From assembly GCA_030704615.1 (NCBI GenBank), contig CM060734.1:37590042-37654041 (forward strand): a DNA stretch of 64,000 bases, written 5' to 3'. Origin of the DNA: Takakia lepidozioides. Lineage: Eukaryota > Streptophyta > Takakiopsida > Takakiales > Takakiaceae. The position numbers and the translations under genes are program-made. Below are positions 59,627 through 64,000 of the stretch, piece by piece (position 1 is the stretch's first letter; each line of letters opens with the position of its first letter). A model generated the notes under the pieces. The model was given only the letters and a program-made list of their open reading frames with translations. It made no database searches and was not told the origin of the DNA.

Positions 59627-61548
59627 TTAGATTGCCTTAAGAACATCTTTAGCTGCTGCAATTGTGAAGTCAATATCTTCTTGTGTGTGGGCAAGGCTTG
59701 TAAATCCAGCTTCGTACTGGGAAGGCGCCAAATACACTCCCTTTTCAAGCATACCCCTGGAAGGAAGAAAAACCAGAATTAAGTTCAGGCTGTCGAAGTC
59801 TAAAATTGATGTACTGAAAGATCCATGTAAAATACAGGAGAGTGAAACACGGGTGAAGTCCATGAACTCGTACCTGTGAAATCTTGCAAACTTTGCGGTG
59901 TCACTTTTCTTGGCATCAGCAAAGCTATTAACAGGGCCCGGGTTGAAGAAAAATCCAAACATTCCGCGAATGTGGCCACCGCAAACTTCATGTCCTGCAT
60001 CTCGTGCCGCCTGAAGGATGCCTTGGATAAGCTTTCCAGTGATTTCATCCAACTGTGCATAGGTCCCAGGCTTTTGCAGGCGCCTGAGAGTGTGAATTCC
60101 AGCAGTCATAGCCAGAGGGTTGCCGCTGAGTGTACCTGCCTGATACATGGGACCTGCAGGTGCCACCATCTCCATAATTTCTCTCCTTCCTCCATATGCT
60201 CCAACGGGTAATCCACCCCCAATAACCTTACCCAGTGTAGTCAGGTCTGGAGTTATACCAAAATACTCTTGCGCACCGCCATAAGCTATCCGGAAACCTG
60301 TCATCACTTCATCAAAAACCAGCAAAGCTCCATCTTCCTTTGTAATCTCCCTCAAGCCTTTCAAGAATTCTATGGTTGGGACAATGAACCCTGAGTTTCC
60401 CACCACAGGTTCCAATACAACGGCCGCAATCTCACCCTTGTTCTGGGCAAAAATTTCCTTGACAGCATCGAGGTCATTGTATGCTGCTGTTAGGGTGGGA
60501 GCTGTGGCTGCCGAGGGGACACCTGGTGAGTCAGGCAGACCCAGGGTTGCCACACCACTGCCGGCCTTGACCAAAAAGGAATCCGCATGGCCGTGGTAAC
60601 ATCCCTCAAACTTCAGGACCTTGTCCCTGCCTGTATATGCCCGAGCTAATCTGAGCATGCCCATGCAAGCCTCAGTTCCCGAATTGACAAAACGCACCAT
60701 TTCGACGCTGGGAACGGCCTCTATTACCATTTCAGCCAGCGTGTTTTCCAGCACGCAGGGGGCTCCGAAACTTGTCCCCTTCTTCAAGGCTTCAATGAGT
60801 TCCGCAGTTACCTGCACAGGAGATGGGCAGTGCCTGTGTCCTCAGCAGCGATAAACTTAGCACCTCAGGCTCATCATTACGAGCTGAATTCTGCTCAAAC
60901 ATTGAGAAAAAATGGATAGCACTACTTAGAAACAACATCTTGAAGCGATGGTTAGAAGCATTCGCACCAAATCGTCACAATGACCGATGATGGCCGGTCC
61001 CCATGAGCCCACATAGTCAACATACTCATTGCCATCCACGTCCCACGCCTTCGACCCTTTCACGCGATCAAACACAATTGGCTGCCCCCCAACTGACTTG
61101 AAAGCTCTCACTGGCGAATTGACTCCTCCCGGCATCAAATCCTGTTTATGCGAAACCGCCAGCTAGAATGAACCATCTGGAGAGGCTGAAACGCTAACCC
61201 ATGCTCTAGTAGCAGTGAAAAGCATCTCAAAACAATGCAAAGTTCCCACTTTCTGATACTCAGAGCAAGAAGAAATACGGCATCTGTCTTAAGAGAACCC
61301 ATTTCGATTACAACCAGGAAGGAGTACAGGAGGTAATATCATACCTTTGCGGCAGTGAAAACCTCTTCAGACTTTTTCGTCACATACTTCTTCTCCACAG
61401 ACACAGCCATCCTGACAACCCCACTTCCTCCCACCTTCTTGGAGGATTGCGTCCTAGCTGCCCTGGGCTGTGCGGCATCAGCCTGCCTAAGCCCTGCCCA
61501 CTCAGCCACCAAATGTGGACCTGCAGCACGACCAGCCAATGCCGCCAT
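59627..61548 (-). CDS. GSA: Glutamate-1-semialdehyde 2,1-aminomutase, plastid
   Basis: Four exons join in phase to 481 residues: 61548-61345, 61141-60968, 60811-59874 and 59756-59627. The PLP enzyme converts glutamate-1-semialdehyde to 5-aminolevulinate, the C5 entry to chlorophyll and heme, in plastids. Residues 1-45 are Ala/Arg/Ser-rich, fitting a transit peptide. Mature-protein motifs follow in order: [93 protein letters not shown] and [16 protein letters not shown], where the Lys binds PLP, then [13 protein letters not shown]. The C terminus [19 protein letters not shown] is intact. Length equals plant GSA. Donors GTATGA, GTGCGA and GTACGA and all acceptors keep the frame. It looks functional. 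Confidence 0.95.
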
Positions 61549-62326
61549 AACTACTGTGGTCTACAAACTGATCCTCTGCTTGTGGGCACCACGTCCACTC
61601 ACACTCTGTCCTGAGGACTGAAAGAGAAACTTAAGAGTTAGAATTGGTCCCTCTCAGACCAAATGCAAACCTCTCTAGGAACCTCAACCCCTCCCATCCA
61701 GCTTACCTTATCCTCTGCTCCAAGGGACCATTCCTGCTGCCCCACGTGGCTGAAGATATCTGCTTTTTACTGCAGTTGCTAATCAGTGGGTCAGTTACTG
61801 CTTAGTTCCTGATTAGTGAGCTGCTTAGAAAGGCAGGTGAGCTGTAGATGGCAGAGTGGCTCCACTTTGATAACTGCTCGCCACATCACTCTTCCTCTGA
61901 TGCTTGCCTTCCTCGCACAGAGATTCAACACCTGGTTTCCTGAGGATCCACTTGCTAAATGCCACGTTTGAGAGATTTGCTCTTCAGACAATGTTGGGGG
62001 TTGAGAAAGGAAACCAGCCATTGCTGCATCTCAATTCTGAAAGCTAGGCTGCTCCCCCTTTCGGCATCTGTGTTACTTGAATGCGATCTGGGGAGATTTT
62101 TCTCTTTTGGTGAAAAGCACTTACTCCCTTTGTAAAGAGGTGGAAGAGGGAGGAATGGGAAAGATTGGAAGTACAAACCCCACCGCAGACCGTTGAGCTA
62201 GAAGACGCATATCTGGATAAGTTTTTGATTGACTACTGGCTTGAGTGAAGGATTCGTCCTGAATTTGCGTACTTCGATTTTGATCTCTTCTCTCTTGACG
62301 AATAGAGGCATCACGGGGTGGGGGCG
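61549..62326. promoter_or_regulatory. Shared divergent upstream region
   Basis: The 778 bp between the GSA start (minus) and the START-like gene start (plus) must hold both promoters and 5' leaders. No individual box can be named with confidence. Confidence 0.4.
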
Positions 62327-64000
62327 ATGGTGAGGAGTTTGGCTTTGCAAGGTAGCATCGACTGCGTGGAGCCTCAGGTAATACTCTCCTTGTAAGTTGT
62401 ATGTATGTGTGTGCAATGGCATATTAGCCATATACTTGTTGTAAACCCTAATTTCCAGAGGAGTAATTGCTGCAACTTGGATCACCATAAGGAGCTCGTG
62501 GGCACCAGAGTTACTCTAGCGTGAGCCACAATTGGGGCTAGCCAGTGACTGATCTTAATGCAGCATCGAGGTGATTGTCTTGCCGATTCCCTTCGCTAGA
62601 TTACAGGAGTTTTCTCCAGCTCTGCTGGCGCGGGGAAAGTAGCATGTTACGTTACGAAGATACTATTTACAAATTTGTTGTGTCCCACTTCGAGATTATC
62701 GGCTCAAACCGCTTTACATTTTGGATGTGAGATCAATGTCTGCAATCTTCCCAAGGTTGCTGAAGATACTCTGGATAAGGAATGGAGGTTATCAACTAGC
62801 TGTAACATATATTCTTCTTTGACTTAGTTCTTCTATGCTCAAGCAAATTAGGGGTTTCGTATCTAGGTTTCTGCTGGTTTGTATCATCACATTTAGCGCT
62901 GACTGCTTGCATAGCTAGTGTTGAAGATTACATTTTTCGCATAGGTGCCGGAGCTTTGGGTGCAAGACTTTTGATTGGTGACAAACTGATCGTGCAGGCT
63001 GCGTTTTCATTTTTGTTTGGGGATGATCAATTCATGCGGATCTATCACAAGGAAGTAAATGAGGACCCAGATGCTGAGGTATCTATCTGGACAGCTGATG
63101 GCCGACGAACTGTTGTTTTTGGGGCCCCGTTGGATGCACCAGCCGTGGTGCGAAAGTTTGTCGGTAAGTAACCTCTTTAGATTCGTCGGGCATTTCGGCT
63201 AGAGTACCAAAAGATGTGTGCATCATATCATCCGTCTCATGAACTTGCAGCTAGTTAAGCAGTTGATTTGGATACTGTAGAATGGGGCCAGGTAGGAAGG
63301 GAGTGGTGGATAAGCATTCCTTTTCAAGGTTGCACAGAGGGAAGGAGTGTTGGATAAACAATTGTAGACAATTAAATCGAAGACAAAAAAGAAGGTTTTT
63401 GATCAAGCAGTTTACTATTGCAGGTACCAATGTGCTTAGGATACAGGAGGTGCAAGAATACGAGAGGGTTGGGAATACTTTCACCGTTAGGTCAGACCCA
63501 GTTGTGGAAGGTACCGCGGGGGAAATATTCAGCACAAAAGGCGACATTGTCTTGGAACCTTCCAAGAATGGAAAAGGGTGTGCAGTCACCATGAACGTTG
63601 CTCTTGAGTGCAAGACATCTGTTTGGGGTGTCAAAGGTCCTTCATTTCTCCAACTGTGTCCCTCCTAATATCCGTGTGTTTAAAAGAAGGTTTTATCTAT
63701 CTGCAGGCCATAGGTTGAGGTGAAGGGGAGCTATTGAAAATGGAAGTTGCTGGATGTTCAAGTCTGTGTAGCTAAAATTGCTGAACTTCTCCCAACATGA
63801 AGGGGAGTATTTCAGGGACGTAGTGAATGCCATGATGACAAAGCATCGGATGTACATGTGAATCTCTCTGTGTCTGACTTTCATGTGACTGAGTGTAATT
63901 TGCTGATGTGGTTAGGTACAATGGAGAGCTTCATGGAAATGAAAGCCAGGAAATCATTTGAGGAGTGGATAAGAATGGCATGCGAATTCTGCAAAGTGCA
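62327..64000 (+). CDS. START/SRPBCC-like protein, partial at window edge
   Basis: Four exons read in phase: 62327-62351, 62945-63163, 63424-63636 and 63916 onward past the window end. The short first exon (MVRSLALQ) joins GAGALGARLLIGDKLIVQ. Then come FMRIYHKEVNEDPDAEVSIW, GRRTVVFGAPLDAP, NVLRIQEVQEYERVG and TVRSDPVVEGTAGEIFSTKG, then GTMESFMEMKARKSFEEWI. Alternating strand-rich text ending in a helix (ESFMEMKARKSFEEWI) recalls START/VASt/PRELI-type lipid-binding folds, but I do not recognise the exact family. The start exon was chosen because its GTAGCA donor gives the right phase. The C terminus is missing. Confidence 0.55.

Noticed and set aside
1-64000. tRNA or rRNA genes
   Set aside because: I looked for B-box-like GGTTCGA words and rRNA-like stretches and found none with a cloverleaf context.

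Overview
This is nuclear DNA from a land plant, most likely a bryophyte or another non-seed plant. It has spliceosomal introns, a DYW-class PPR editing factor with the PLS repeat style common in mosses and lycophytes, a plastid-type glutamate-1-semialdehyde aminotransferase with a transit peptide, a plant-type UreG, and a dense mix of transposable elements. The species cannot be fixed from sequence alone.

The left part (about 0.5-27.7 kb) is almost entirely nested mobile DNA. An L1-like LINE on the minus strand (0.5-5.4 kb) is split by a 1.9-kb insert. That insert carries eight copies of a long palindrome. Next come two AT-rich blocks, at 5.9-7.25 kb and 26.6-27.7 kb, that look like diverged inverted copies of each other and may be the long ends of one element of about 22 kb. 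Between them lie a DUF7869-type transposon gene (minus strand, 8-11 kb, split by a 508-bp insertion), a 7-kb zone studded with CGCGCGATCGCGCG palindromes, a pair of degenerate FCP1/SCP1-like phosphatase domains (plus strand, 15.8-17.4 kb), a proline-rich ORF, a decayed CACTA Tnp2/DUF4218 transposase (22.8-26 kb, itself split by a 749-bp TIR insertion) and a Ty3 gag scrap.

The right part (30-64 kb) holds the host genes. A PPR-DYW gene has three exons, and its spliced N terminus carries a PDF-type motif (30.2-33.5 kb, minus). A 12-exon gene for a secreted, repeat-rich, propeller-like protein (34.6-45.3 kb, minus) has a 3.3-kb LINE in one intron, and some of its exons are duplicated downstream of the PPR gene. 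UreG has seven exons (51.5-56.3 kb, plus), with a LINE scrap in intron 1. GSA aminotransferase has four exons (59.6-61.5 kb, minus). A START/SRPBCC-like gene starts divergently from GSA and runs off the window (62.3-64 kb, plus). Two hAT-type non-autonomous elements with target duplications sit at 47.8-48.7 and 57.9-58.9 kb.

The host genes do not form one pathway. UreG serves urease activation, GSA serves tetrapyrrole synthesis and the PPR protein should serve organelle RNA editing. The intron models come from reading splice sites and frame continuity by eye.
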